Shown: positions 17,430 through 26,827 of the stretch, one piece after another
Layout of the letters: each line of letters opens with the position of its first letter
Numbering within the stretch: the stretch's first letter is position 1
From: DAOMFM01 sp035429825
Lineage (GTDB): Bacteria > Acidobacteriota > Blastocatellia > UBA7656 > JADIYM01
Assembly: GCA_044224215.1 (NCBI GenBank)
Contig: JBGAKX010000017.1
Location: 1 to 50,565, forward strand
Length of the DNA: 50,565 nt
Direction of reading: 5' to 3'
Program-made: the position numbers and the translations under genes
Notes under the pieces: generated by a model
What the model was told of the DNA's origin: nothing
Databases searched by the model: none
What the model saw: the letters and a program-made list of their open reading frames with translations, nothing else

Positions 17430-20400
17430 ATGGACAATCAGACCGCGCAGGCGTTCGCCGACTTTGAGCGCTTCTTGATGGGCCAGAGTGCGCCGGCGCT
17501 TGTCGGTCATGCGCTCGCGACCGTCGTGCGCCAGGACATGCGCGTCGTGGCCCAGGTCGTGGTGCGGAGGGCATATTCGACCTCGCAGCAGGATCGCCTC
17601 GCGGTGCTGCTGGCGGTCCGCAACAAGGTCTACGACATCTTCTTCTACCGGATTGTCCGGTTCCGGCGCATCTACGAGTTCTTTCCGCGATTCGAGCGAG
17701 CGATCATCGAGGTCGCTCCTGAAGGAGACCGCGACGCGATCGCCGCGCTGTTCAAGCGCTATCCGTGGCAGGAGATCCGGCCGATCGGCGACATCCGCGA
17801 CCCGCGCGAGCTGGCGCTCGAGAACAGACCGGACGCAAGCGTCTCGGCCGACCGGTTCAACGAAGAGCTCTATCGCAACGCGACACACCAGATCCTGTCC
17901 GCCGAACGCAGGTTCCAGTTCTCGGACAACGCGCTGCAGCAGAACGTCGCGCAGTCGCAGGCTCAGGTCAGCGAGGTCTTTGACGATTTCGTCGGACTGA
18001 TCAAGGACGCGATCCTGCGCCGCGAGATCATGCTCGCCAACGTCGCCGACCGCGACACCGTCTACAAGCACCAGACACAGTTCCAGATCGAGAGCTACAT
18101 GAGCCAGCTCGCCGATCTTGGAATCGCGCTCATCAACGACGACTTTCTCGAGCACGGCGTTCAGATATTCGAAGTGATTCAGACGCTCGCGGTCAGCACC
18201 GGGCTCGACATGAGCCAGCTGCGCAGGTTGCACGCGAAGAGCGAACTGCTCAACACCGCCAAGATCGTCGACTACAGCGCCAACCGCACGGGTCCGCTGC
18301 TGCTGCGCAGCGTGCTCTCGATCTTCCCCGAGTGGCGGCCGCAAGTGCTGCTCGACCGGCTGCGGACGGAGGGCAAGCAGAACGAACGCAATATCGCCCT
18401 GACGATCCTCGAGGCGTACGGACGCGACGTCTACCCGCTGATCGTCGATGCGCTTGAGCGTTGCGATGCGTCGGTGCCCTGGTACTTCAAGCGGAATCTC
18501 GCGTACCTGCTCGGGCGGCTCGTCACGGACCAGCCCGCGCTGCGCAGTCGAGCGTGCCAGGCGCTCGCCGGCCACCTGCGCAAGGACGGCGTGCAGCAGG
18601 TGAATGCCGAGATCGTCACGGCATTGGGGGCCATCCACAACGACCAGGCCGTGACCGCGCTCGTCGGGCGGCTCGCCCAGTTCACGCCCGATTTTGGCAA
18701 GACACCGGAATCCACCGACGTCGTGAACAGGATCCTCGCGGCGCTCATCGACATTCAGACCGAGCCGTCGCTCAAGGCCGCCGTCGAATTCTGCGACTCG
18801 CACGGACTGCTCGAGCAGTACCACGAGCAGCTGTCGCGCATCGCGCTGCCCGAGTCCATTCGGACGGCGTTCGAAACGGCGATTCGCAAGGAGCTCCGAA
18901 AGCTGAAGATGAGCTTCTCGCTGTTCGGCGATGCGCGCGCCGTGCGCGGGCGGCTGCTCGCGTTGGGCAGCGCTGAGGTGCCGGACGTCGGTGCGCTCTG
19001 CGACGAAGTCCAGGCAGGACTTCCGGCCGATCACGAGATCGCGCAGGTCGCCGCGCGACTGCGGGACATCCCCGCGCCGCCGCCGCCGCTCGGCTACGAT
19101 CGGGCGTTTCACGGACTGATCCAGCAGGGAAACCTGGCGGAGGCGCTCAGCTACGCCTTCGAGTCGGGCATCGGCGGGTGTCTCGAGATCTCCACACGCG
19201 GCGGCATTCAGTGCCAGGTGTCGCTCCGCAATGGCGAGGTGTGGCACGCATCGGCGCCGTCGCTCTTCTCGAACGACCTGGACGCGTTCTTCTGGATCTT
19301 TGCGCTCGATCGGACGACGATCGGGACGCTCAGGTTCGATCCGTCGCGCGTGCCGACCGATCCGCGAACGCTCGAGCCCGCGACGCCCCGCCTCATCCGC
19401 GAGGGCCTGTTCCGCGCCAAGCACGTTCAGCAGACGATCGGGAGCATTCTGTCGCCCGAGTCGCGTTTCCGCAGGCGCCAGCCGAGTCTTCCCGACAAGG
19501 GATTCCAGACGACGGGGCAGCTTGGCCCGTACCAGGCTGTCTGGGCGTGCATCGCGAACTTTGTCGACCTCAAGACGATCTCGGATGCCACGCAACTGAG
19601 CGAGCACGAGATCTACCGCGTGCTGTTCGATCTCCTGCGCCAGAACCTGCTCGAAGTCGAGACGGGTGGTGTCGACCGCCAGCTCGCGACCATCGACGAT
19701 GCGCTCACCGCACTCGGTCTGTTTCTGCGCCGGATCGAGCAGAACCCGACGTTCTTTCAGAGCTATCAGTCGGGCTCGGAGGTATGCGCGTACCTCTCGA
19801 ACGAAGCACGCGACGAGACGATCCGGTCCGTGGCGTGGGCGCTGCACACGTTTCTGCAGCGCGCGTACACGCTCCGGCAGGTGCTGACGCCACAGAAGGT
19901 CGACTTCTGCAACCGCGTGCTGGGCCTTGTGTCGGTCTACCTGCGAAGCGGTTCGGATTCGGACCGGCGCGAGCTGCTCGACTTCCTCGACATCTATCTG
20001 CCCGAGGAGGACCGGTGGCCCGAGCCCGCTCAGGACGAGGACGCGTTCATCAAGTCGTTGCTCGAGCAGATCGAGAACATCGACGCCCTCAACGATCCGT
20101 TCGACGAGATGCCGGATCTGCGCAACGCCGACGCGGGCCGCGAGATCGTCGACACGCTCGACGAGGCGCTCGCGGGGACGCTTGGCGGGGACGACGGCAT
20201 CGGGGACATTCGATCGCCGCGCGAACTGCTGGGCGAGTCGGCGAACGAGTACGCCAAGCCGATCCGCGATTTCGTTCGCGAGGTGGAACGGAATCTCGAG
20301 GCGCACCGCGAGACGCCGAGTGCGTGGCTCGGGCTGGTCCAGTCTCCGCTCGAGCTGCTCGTCGTCGCCGCGGATCGCGCGGGCGAGACGGACGTGCGCG

Positions 20401-21089
20401 ATTGCGCGGCGCGTCTGGACCGGGCGTTCAAGCAGCAGCGCCAGACCGAGAGCGATGTGCTGACGCCGGCATTCTGCGGGTACGTGCTCACGGAGTACCG
20501 CCACCTCGCGGAGCTGCTGCCGGCGACGTTTGCGACGACGCTTCCAAACGAGGACGTCGCGGCAAAGAAGGAGACGCTACTCGTCAAGTTCCTGCTGAGG
20601 CAGGTTCCGGAGGTCGACGATCGCGTCGTCAACCGCGTGCTGCTCGCCGGGTTCAACAAGTTCGCCGACGTTGCGGAGACGCCGCCGGACGAACTGTCGC
20701 GCGCGGTCGGCATCTCGCGTGGCCTGGCCGACAAGATCTTCATGAAGATCTACCAGTACGAGGATCTGTACCACCACGGGGACGAGCCGCAGGCGCACGC
20801 AAAGCTGCTCGCGTATTACGCGATCAGCCTGAACGTGCTGAAGGAGATTCACGGGAGCATCGGACGACTGGCGCAGCAGCCGGCGGCCGGGCGCGAGCGC
20901 AAGGAGCAGCTGATGTCGGACCGGCAGCGCGCGCTGTGGGGACTGTTTGCGCTGCTGTGCCTCCGCAACGAGATCGACCTGATCGAGAAGCTGCAGAAGA
21001 CGGTGTTCGAACAGCGCATCAAGATGCTCGAGGACTATTTCGCCGAGCTCTCGGCCGAGCCGTTTCCAGCGCGGCGCGCGCGCAAGTAA
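17430..21089 (+). CDS. Large HEAT-repeat/DUF4388-like scaffold protein
   Basis: A 1219-residue, acidic, mostly helical cytoplasmic protein with no signal or membrane helix. Order: N-terminal helical region; HEAT-like repeats at about 330-430 (LAYLLGRLVTD, VTALGAIHNDQAVTALVGRLAQF); a region at about 555-650 resembling DUF4388/PATAN domains (GGCLEIST, QCQVSLRNGEVWHASAP, GTLRFDPSRVP); a winged-helix-like stretch near 695-745; then a long C-terminal helical part with a helix-hairpin-helix-like motif (about 1070-1105, ELSRAVGISRGLADKI). DUF4388 domains occur in two-component and social-motility proteins of deltaproteobacteria and acidobacteria. Function is unknown; the order suggests a signalling scaffold. 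It has its own promoter and converges on the transporter gene. Confidence 0.85.
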   Translation: MDNQTAQAFADFERFLMGQSAPALVGHALATVVRQDMRVVAQVVVRRAYSTSQQDRLAVLLAVRNKVYDIFFYRIVRFRRIYEFFPRFERAIIEVAPEGDRDAIAALFKRYPWQEIRPIGDIRDPRELALENRPDASVSADRFNEELYRNATHQILSAERRFQFSDNALQQNVAQSQAQVSEVFDDFVGLIKDAILRREIMLANVADRDTVYKHQTQFQIESYMSQLADLGIALINDDFLEHGVQIFEVIQTLAVSTGLDMSQLRRLHAKSELLNTAKIVDYSANRTGPLLLRSVLSIFPEWRPQVLLDRLRTEGKQNERNIALTILEAYGRDVYPLIVDALERCDASVPWYFKRNLAYLLGRLVTDQPALRSRACQALAGHLRKDGVQQVNAEIVTALGAIHNDQAVTALVGRLAQFTPDFGKTPESTDVVNRILAALIDIQTEPSLKAAVEFCDSHGLLEQYHEQLSRIALPESIRTAFETAIRKELRKLKMSFSLFGDARAVRGRLLALGSAEVPDVGALCDEVQAGLPADHEIAQVAARLRDIPAPPPPLGYDRAFHGLIQQGNLAEALSYAFESGIGGCLEISTRGGIQCQVSLRNGEVWHASAPSLFSNDLDAFFWIFALDRTTIGTLRFDPSRVPTDPRTLEPATPRLIREGLFRAKHVQQTIGSILSPESRFRRRQPSLPDKGFQTTGQLGPYQAVWACIANFVDLKTISDATQLSEHEIYRVLFDLLRQNLLEVETGGVDRQLATIDDALTALGLFLRRIEQNPTFFQSYQSGSEVCAYLSNEARDETIRSVAWALHTFLQRAYTLRQVLTPQKVDFCNRVLGLVSVYLRSGSDSDRRELLDFLDIYLPEEDRWPEPAQDEDAFIKSLLEQIENIDALNDPFDEMPDLRNADAGREIVDTLDEALAGTLGGDDGIGDIRSPRELLGESANEYAKPIRDFVREVERNLEAHRETPSAWLGLVQSPLELLVVAADRAGETDVRDCAARLDRAFKQQRQTESDVLTPAFCGYVLTEYRHLAELLPATFATTLPNEDVAAKKETLLVKFLLRQVPEVDDRVVNRVLLAGFNKFADVAETPPDELSRAVGISRGLADKIFMKIYQYEDLYHHGDEPQAHAKLLAYYAISLNVLKEIHGSIGRLAQQPAAGRERKEQLMSDRQRALWGLFALLCLRNEIDLIEKLQKTVFEQRIKMLEDYFAELSAEPFPARRARK

Positions 21090-21134
21090 CGCGGAGCCCG
21101 TCCGCGCATGCTGCGCGGCGAGCGCGACCTCGCC

Positions 21135-21153
21135 CGCACGCGATCAGCGTGCG
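21135..21153. terminator. Hairpin between convergent genes
   Basis: CGCACGC and GCGTGCG flank GATCA, overlapping the stop codon of the transporter gene. No T-run follows on either strand, so a role as a bidirectional terminator is only suggested by its place between convergent genes. Confidence 0.3.
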
Positions 21154-23150
21154 AGATGGTGCGGCACGCTTGTCACGACGATGTTGCGCTCAAAGAGTAG
21201 CCTCGCCTTGATCAGCAACGCTGTCTGGTTGTGCAGCAGCTGCTGCCACCACGCACGCGGAACGAACTCGGGCAGCACGACCGTCACGTACGCACCAGGG
21301 TTGGCGTCCGCTACGTCCTTGATGTGCTTGAGAACGGTCGATACCACCGAGCGGTATGGCGAAGGGAGCACGTGGAGCTCGACGCCCATCCCCCACTCGT
21401 CCCACGCCGAGAGCACTGCCTCGGTGCTCTCGGGATTCGTCTCGACGTACGCCGCCGTGACCTTGCCTCGTTCGCCCATGCTGATCGAGTACTGGAGCGC
21501 AGGCAGCAGTCCACGGTGCACGCCCGACACCGGCACGATCACGCGGTGGCCCAGCCGCACCGGTACCGTCGCGCCTTCAAGCGACAGTTGTTCGGCGATC
21601 GTCACGTAGTGCCGATGGATCGAGCGGAACATCCACACGATCAGCGGTATGAGGATGACGACGGCCCACGCCCCATGCATGAACTTGGTGACCGCGATGA
21701 CGAGAAGCACCACGCACGTGATGAGCGCTCCGGCGCCGTTGACGAGGATCGAGAGCAGCCAGTGTCCGCCACGGTCCTGTTCGATTGCCGTGAGACGGAC
21801 GTTGCGGTGCGACGCGCGGCCCGGATCGTCGACGTTCACGGGATTGAGGGTTCGCTCTTCGTCGAGAATCCGGCGCGCGGCCTCGTCGGCCCGCCGCTCC
21901 CGCAACCAGTGGATCACCATCCCGGCCTGCGACAGGGTGAACGAGATGAACACGCCGAGCGCATAGAGTGGCAGCATCTTCTGCTCTTCACCCTGGAAGA
22001 CAACCACGAGGATCGACGCGAGAAGCGCCAGAATGATGATGCCGTTCGAGAAGACGAGCCGGTCGCCGCGGTTCGCCAGCTGTCGCGGCAGGTAGCGGTC
22101 GGCCGCGAGCAGGCTCGACAGCCGAGGGAAATCGGCGAACGACGTGTTTGCGGCGAGCACGAGGATCGCCGCTGTGGACGCCTGAATGAAGTAATAGGCG
22201 AACCCGGACCCGAACGTGTGCCGGGCGATGACCGAGATCAGGGTTTCGTGCTCGCCGACGGGGTGCGCGTTGAGCTTGAAGGCGAGGAACCCCGTGCCAA
22301 GGATCAGGGTTGTCATGACAACGGCCATCCACGTCAGCGTCGTCGCCGCGTTGCGCGACGACGGCTCCTTGAACGCGGGAACGCCGTTCGAGATGGCTTC
22401 GACGCCGGTCAGCGCGGTGCAACCACCGGCGAACGCCCGGAGGAGCAGCCAGACGAGTGCGGTACCGACGAGTCCACCGTGAGCGACCGTACCGACCGAC
22501 GTGTCAAAGTAGACCGACTCGGCATCGGGCGTCGGAAGCGTTGCGCCCGTCGTCGCGTACTTGTAGAACCCCACGATCACAAGAAGCAGCATCGCGATGA
22601 TGAACAGGTATGTGGGACCTGCGAAGATCGCGCCCGACTCGCGCACGCCGCGCAGGTTGACGACTGCGATCAGGCCGATCATGAAGAGGCACAGCGCGAC
22701 GCGGTGATCGTGGAGCCACTCGAATCGCGTGCCCTGGGCGGCCGACGTGATTGCCGCGACGCCGGCCGAAATCGACACCGCGACGGTCAGTATGTAATCG
22801 ACGAGAAGCGACGCGCCCGCGACGAGTCCAGGCAGGGCGCCCAGGTTGTCCTTTGCGACGATGTAGGCGCCGCCACCCGATGGATAGGCGTGGATCGTCT
22901 GCCGGTACGAGAGCGTCAGGATCGCGAGCAGGATCGCGAGCCCGAGTATGATCGGGACGAGATATCCGATCGCGATCGAGCCCGCCGCGAGCAACACGAG
23001 CAGAATCGCCTCGGTCGAATATGCGACCGACGAGAGCGCGTCGGACGAGAAGACGGCGAGCGCTGTTCGCTTGGTGAGACGTTCGTGATGCGCCAGATCT
23101 GACGAGATCGGCGATCCGACGAGAAGCCGCTTCAGCGACGGGAGTGTCAT
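21144..23150 (-). CDS. APC-family transporter, KimA-like potassium importer
   Basis: A 668-residue membrane protein with about 12 helices (residues 30-480) and a soluble C-terminal domain of about 180 residues. AYPSGGGAYIVAKDN and SSDALSSVAYSTEA are typical of the YdaO/KimA branch of the APC superfamily, proven to be a proton-coupled, high-affinity K+ importer in Bacillus subtilis. The C-terminal part (VRLGHRVIVPVSGVHRG) resembles the USP-like cytosolic domain that binds c-di-AMP there. The ATG at 23150 is chosen because GAGGAG lies eight bases upstream; the frame extends to 23204 without an SD. The upstream ydaO-type riboswitch independently supports a c-di-AMP-controlled K+ uptake role. Confidence 0.88.
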   Translation of the reverse strand: MTLPSLKRLLVGSPISSDLAHHERLTKRTALAVFSSDALSSVAYSTEAILLVLLAAGSIAIGYLVPIILGLAILLAILTLSYRQTIHAYPSGGGAYIVAKDNLGALPGLVAGASLLVDYILTVAVSISAGVAAITSAAQGTRFEWLHDHRVALCLFMIGLIAVVNLRGVRESGAIFAGPTYLFIIAMLLLVIVGFYKYATTGATLPTPDAESVYFDTSVGTVAHGGLVGTALVWLLLRAFAGGCTALTGVEAISNGVPAFKEPSSRNAATTLTWMAVVMTTLILGTGFLAFKLNAHPVGEHETLISVIARHTFGSGFAYYFIQASTAAILVLAANTSFADFPRLSSLLAADRYLPRQLANRGDRLVFSNGIIILALLASILVVVFQGEEQKMLPLYALGVFISFTLSQAGMVIHWLRERRADEAARRILDEERTLNPVNVDDPGRASHRNVRLTAIEQDRGGHWLLSILVNGAGALITCVVLLVIAVTKFMHGAWAVVILIPLIVWMFRSIHRHYVTIAEQLSLEGATVPVRLGHRVIVPVSGVHRGLLPALQYSISMGERGKVTAAYVETNPESTEAVLSAWDEWGMGVELHVLPSPYRSVVSTVLKHIKDVADANPGAYVTVVLPEFVPRAWWQQLLHNQTALLIKARLLFERNIVVTSVPHHLAR

Positions 23151-23196
23151 GACCACGCTCCTCTTCAATGGACGGTGAATCCAGAGCTGAGCGGTC
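23151..23196 (-). promoter_or_regulatory. SD-sequestering helix upstream of the transporter gene
   Basis: On the transcript, GACC-GCUC-(AG)-CUCU can pair with AGAG-GAGC-(GU)-GGUC, twelve base pairs with two 2-nt bulges, closing just before the AUG. The GAGGAG ribosome-binding site lies inside the 3' arm. This fits a translational expression platform for the riboswitch upstream, though no alternative pairing with the aptamer has been proven. Confidence 0.5.
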
Positions 23197-23225
23197 CGAC
23201 ACAACCGACGTGGTGTGAGAACAGA

Positions 23226-23385
23226 TCGCTTGCCCCTTTCAACGGTGCCTACGGGGTTAGCTGTCGGGTTCGGGCGTGAAAGTGCCCTACCGTCAATGCG
23301 TTACAGACGGATACACCCCAAGGAGCAGTTGCTCCGATGTGGTTCCCCCGCTCCGCACAGAACGTCGTGCGGACTCGGCTGACAA
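23226..23385 (-). promoter_or_regulatory. ydaO-type c-di-AMP riboswitch
   Basis: The minus-strand transcript contains, in order, the conserved blocks of the ydaO/yuaA aptamer: GCCGAGUCC, CGGGGGAACC, a stem-loop (GGAGCAACUGCUCC), UUGGGGUGUAUCCGUC, GACGGUAGGGC, UUUCACGCCCGAACCCG, and CAGCUAACCCCGUAGGC. The 5' GCC and 3' GGC can close the P1 region. It sits about 75 nt upstream of a KimA-like potassium transporter gene, the classic target. In known cases c-di-AMP binding turns expression off, lowering K+ uptake. The limits are approximate. Confidence 0.92.
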
Positions 23386-23407
23386 GGTCTTCAATCGAAA
23401 GAGCAGG

Positions 23408-23425
23408 TCCGCGGAATTCCGCGGA
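23408..23425. terminator. Perfect 18-bp palindrome downstream of tRNA-Pro
   Basis: TCCGCGGAA followed directly by its reverse complement lies between the tRNA 3' end and the riboswitch. On the minus strand it is followed by CCTGCTCTTTC, which is only weakly U-rich. It may terminate or process the tRNA transcript. Confidence 0.35.
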
Positions 23426-23437
23426 TCTTCGTGCGAG

Positions 23438-23512
<75 letters not shown>

Positions 23513-23526
23513 TCAAAGGACACAGG

Positions 23527-23555
23527 AGACTAGCGACCGGCCCACCGGGTGTCAA
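23527..23555 (-). promoter_or_regulatory. Promoter of tRNA-Pro
   Basis: On the minus strand, a perfect TTGACA (23555-23550), a 17-bp spacer and TAGTCT (23532-23527). The start site would be near 23520, eight bases before the mature tRNA. This is the best sigma-70-type promoter in the window. Confidence 0.8.
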
Positions 23556-23578
23556 GAACGCGCGTTCCGGCTCCTGGA

Positions 23579-26500
23579 TCACTGGCCGTTCCAGTTTCCA
23601 ACGAGCGGAGTGACATTCGCCGGCCCGTACTGGAACGCAAGGTCGCCGGCGCCCGGCGAGTTCGTGTTGCGCAGGAACCACGTGCCCGTCGACGGCACGT
23701 AGATTCCGATGGAGCTGATGCCGTCGTTGTTCCAGTCGCCGGCGACGCCGATCGCGCTCGCGGGACCGAACTGGATCACCCATTCGGCAGCTCCGTTCGT
23801 GTTGGAGTTCCGAAGGAAGAACGAGCCGGTCGACGGCACGTACAACCCGACGGTGTCGCGGCCGTCGCCGTCCCAGTCGCCAATAAGCGGGGACCATCCG
23901 GCGCCAGCTGCGCCAAACGTGAACGTGAGGTCCGCGGCGCCCGAGCTGTTGCTGTTCCTGAGGAAGAACGCACCCGTCGACGGCACGTACAGGCCGATCG
24001 TGTCGGTGCCGTTTCCATCCCAGTCACCGGCGACGGGAATGTAGCCCTGCCCGCCGGCGCCGAACGTGAAGACGATGTCGGCCGGACCGGATGCGTTCGA
24101 GTTCTTGAGGAAGAACGCACCTGTCGCCGGATCGTAGACGCCTGGCGTCGACGTCCCGTTGCCGTCCCAGTCGCCCGACAAGGCGACAAAGCCGGCATTC
24201 GCGGGGCCGTACGCGAATGTCACGCTCGCCGGTCCACCCGCGTTCGTGTTCGTCAGGAACCATGCCGCGCTCGACGGCACGTAGACGCCGACCGTGTCGT
24301 CGCCGGTCTGCGGAGCCGACTGCGGATACAGCTGGAGCTGAGGCACGAACGACATCGGCGTGCTGGCGCTCGCCCACGAGAGCTGCGCGACGGCGCCGCC
24401 GTTCCGGTCGTAGTACTCCATCTTGATGTCGTACACCTGACCCTTGACGAGCGAGATCGTGCCCGTGTCGTCGGTCGGTCCGTGATCGGTCCAGTTGTCG
24501 ATGATCAGCTGGTTGTTGACCCACAGCCGCACACCGTCGTCGGACCGGGTCGTGAAGGTGTAGAGCTCGCTGAACTGCGCCTGCACCTGGCCCGTCCACC
24601 GCACCGAGAACGTGTCTGCGGCAATCCCGGGCGCAGGCACGCCGGTGCCCCAGTCGAACGCGATGTTCGCGTCCGTGCGCGTCACCGTCGTGCCGGTGAA
24701 ATCGATGTTGTTCCAGTACTGCCCCTTGATTCCGGTGCCGTGGCCAACGATCGCGCCAGCTCCGAGCACGTTGATCGTCACGTCCGAGTCGGCGGCGATC
24801 GCACCGTCGCTTGCCGTGAGGCGCAGGATGTACTGACCGGGCGCCGAGAACGTCGCCGTCGTGTTCAATGCATTCGGGTTGCCGAACGTCGCCGTTCCGG
24901 GACCGTTGACCTGGACCCACGTGGTCGTCAGCTGTCCGGGCGGGCTCGGCAGTCCGTCGTCGGATGCCGACCCCGCAAGCGTCACGCTGTCCGGCATCAC
25001 GATGGTCTGCGTCGACCCCGCGTTGACGGTCGGCCGCGCGTCGCCCGCGGGCAGCAGTCCGTAGCACATCACCTGATTAGAGAACGTCGACAGGTAGACG
25101 CGGCCGTTTACGATCGTCGGGTAGCTGAACTTTGCAAAGTTGCCATAGTCGTCGCGCGCTGGGTTCTGAAGGCTGTTCCACAACTCCTGCGTGATGTTGT
25201 CGGCGTTGAAGGCCCGCAGGATTCCGGGGCGGACCTGCTGGTTCGCATCACCGCTCGCCTGGTGCGCCGCCCATAGGATGCCCGATCCTGCCGTGCTGCC
25301 GTTGGACGAGATCGAGAGCATCGACCCGGGCATTCCCTGTGGAGCGGAAACCGGCGTAATAAAGAGCGGGGTCGCGCCAAAGCGACCCGTGCTCGTGTTG
25401 TACTGGTAGGCCTTGCCCTGCTCGCTCTCGCACCACACGTACAACAGCCCGCCGCTCGTCGGCGAGTCCCAGTAGATCGGCGAGCCGTGGATATGACCGC
25501 CGCTCGAGACCTGGAAGCTCTGAACGATCTGCGTGTCGCTGCCGGCGTGGTAATGGCCGAGGTTGCTGCGGTCGAGGATGTACATCTTGCCCTCCTTGCC
25601 GCCGGTGGCAAGAAGGTTCGTGTTGGGGATCAGCAGCACGCCGGCCGAGCCGAGATCCACGTCGCCCGAATTCAGCGAGCCATAGTTGAACGGGATGAAC
25701 CAGTCCGACACCGACCCGGACGCCGTCATGCGGATCACCGCGTTCCCGTAGTCGATGCCGCCGGTCGGCGACGACACGCTCCCGTTGCCAGTGGAAAAAA
25801 AGAGTGTGCCTGCAGCATCGGCCGTGATGCCCTGGCCGCTTTGCCAGATCCCTCCCGCGGAACCGTTCGGCGTGTCGCAGAACGCGAACGTTTGCGCAAG
25901 CGTCGTCGGGTTGTAGCCCATCACCCAGCCGTGGTACGGGCCCGTGTCGCACTGCGACGCCCACGCGATATAGAGCGTCGAGTTTGCAAGCAGCAGCGCC
26001 GGCCGCTGGTTCTGAGTCTTCGGATTGAACGGGACCATGGTGCCCGTCGATCCGGCGCCGATGCCCGGGACCGACGCCGAGATAACGACAGGGCTGTTGG
26101 CCTTGTCGAGACCCGTGACGAGGCTCAACGCGCGCAGTCGCTGCACGAAGTTTCCACTCTCGACCGTTCGAACGACCACGAAGAGCGTGCCTGCGACCGG
26201 ATCGATCACCGGCGTGCCGACGATTCCCATGTTTCCGCTGAAGTCGTTGTACGAACCGCAGTTCTGCCCGAGCTCGGTGTGGTTCGGAGGGCGAACGCCG
26301 TTCGCGAGGTCGTTGAAGTTGCGTTTCCAGATCGGCGTCGCGGCGCCCGGATTGTCCGCGTCGAACGCGTAGACCGAGTTGTTCACCGTTGCGACGAACA
26401 GGACGTTGCGCGTGCCGAGGCTCGGTATGGCGAGTCCCGGCATGTAGAGCGGCTGCACGTATACCTGATCGTCGACCGCGCGCGTGAACAGTTTGCCGAA

Positions 26501-26677
26501 CGTGTTCTGGTTCACGTTCGACGTCGTCAGCGTCGTCTCCTGGAGATTCAGCCCCGACCGCGCGTTGTCATTGTGCTGCGTCGCGACGCGCACCTGTGCC
26601 GATCCGAGTCCGGGAAACGCGACGAGCAGAACCAGCGTGGCGACGGCGCGAAACACATTCCTTCGAGCGGACAGCAT
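23579..26677 (-). CDS. Secreted PA14-domain protein with PQQ-like N-terminal region and C-terminal repeats
   Basis: A 1032-residue exported protein. The ATG at 26677 follows GGAGG at eight bases and opens a Sec signal peptide (LVLLVAFPGLGSAQ, cut near residue 27). Residues about 30-530 contain PQQ-like/beta-propeller segments (NVLFVATVNNSVYAFDADNPG; GTPVIDPVAGTLFVVVR). A PKD/Ig-like segment follows (VNAGSTQTIVMPDSVTLAGSASDDGLP shortened here: VNAGSTQTI to ASDDGLP, about 555-650), then a PA14 domain (about 665-795; FTTRSDDGVRLWVNNQLIIDN in the core) and five roughly 48-residue FG-GAP/VCBS-like repeats to the end. PA14 domains usually bind carbohydrate, so adhesion or polysaccharide work is possible. 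No catalytic residues were recognised. Its nearest same-strand neighbour is the MocR gene, 150 bp upstream. Confidence 0.87.
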   Translation of the reverse strand: MLSARRNVFRAVATLVLLVAFPGLGSAQVRVATQHNDNARSGLNLQETTLTTSNVNQNTFGKLFTRAVDDQVYVQPLYMPGLAIPSLGTRNVLFVATVNNSVYAFDADNPGAATPIWKRNFNDLANGVRPPNHTELGQNCGSYNDFSGNMGIVGTPVIDPVAGTLFVVVRTVESGNFVQRLRALSLVTGLDKANSPVVISASVPGIGAGSTGTMVPFNPKTQNQRPALLLANSTLYIAWASQCDTGPYHGWVMGYNPTTLAQTFAFCDTPNGSAGGIWQSGQGITADAAGTLFFSTGNGSVSSPTGGIDYGNAVIRMTASGSVSDWFIPFNYGSLNSGDVDLGSAGVLLIPNTNLLATGGKEGKMYILDRSNLGHYHAGSDTQIVQSFQVSSGGHIHGSPIYWDSPTSGGLLYVWCESEQGKAYQYNTSTGRFGATPLFITPVSAPQGMPGSMLSISSNGSTAGSGILWAAHQASGDANQQVRPGILRAFNADNITQELWNSLQNPARDDYGNFAKFSYPTIVNGRVYLSTFSNQVMCYGLLPAGDARPTVNAGSTQTIVMPDSVTLAGSASDDGLPSPPGQLTTTWVQVNGPGTATFGNPNALNTTATFSAPGQYILRLTASDGAIAADSDVTINVLGAGAIVGHGTGIKGQYWNNIDFTGTTVTRTDANIAFDWGTGVPAPGIAADTFSVRWTGQVQAQFSELYTFTTRSDDGVRLWVNNQLIIDNWTDHGPTDDTGTISLVKGQVYDIKMEYYDRNGGAVAQLSWASASTPMSFVPQLQLYPQSAPQTGDDTVGVYVPSSAAWFLTNTNAGGPASVTFAYGPANAGFVALSGDWDGNGTSTPGVYDPATGAFFLKNSNASGPADIVFTFGAGGQGYIPVAGDWDGNGTDTIGLYVPSTGAFFLRNSNSSGAADLTFTFGAAGAGWSPLIGDWDGDGRDTVGLYVPSTGSFFLRNSNTNGAAEWVIQFGPASAIGVAGDWNNDGISSIGIYVPSTGTWFLRNTNSPGAGDLAFQYGPANVTPLVGNWNGQ
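23582..24305 (-). repeat. Five tandem ~145-bp coding repeats
   Basis: Each unit encodes about 48 residues of the form GDWDGNG-TxGxYxPSTGxFFLRNSNxxGxADxxFxFG, an FG-GAP/VCBS-like pattern. The DNA itself is repetitive (for example the cgacggcacgta and gccgtcccagtcgcc words recur), so copy number could change by recombination. Confidence 0.85.
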
Positions 26678-26827
26678 GAAGACAACCTCCGGTGCGTATG
26701 AAAGGAGACATCGACGAGGGGGTGCGTGAGGACCCGTGAATATTAGCGAGTCCCGACAAACCGGGTCAATCAGGCGGTCCGTGCGCGGCATGCGCTCGAT
26801 CGCGCGCAACGGCACGCCAGCTCGAGT

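Noticed and set aside
17370..20504. Open frame of 1044 codons on the minus strand
   Set aside because: Antisense to the 1219-residue gene, whose helical repeats and promoter make it the real one.
19178..21211. Open frame of 677 codons on the plus strand in another phase
   Set aside because: Arg/Ala-rich shadow of the same gene with no start signal.
21231..23102. Open frame of 623 codons on the plus strand
   Set aside because: Antisense to the transporter; hydrophobic helices exist only on the minus strand.
23582..24305. CRISPR-like array
   Set aside because: The repeats are long, contiguous and in frame within a coding gene; no spacers or cas genes.
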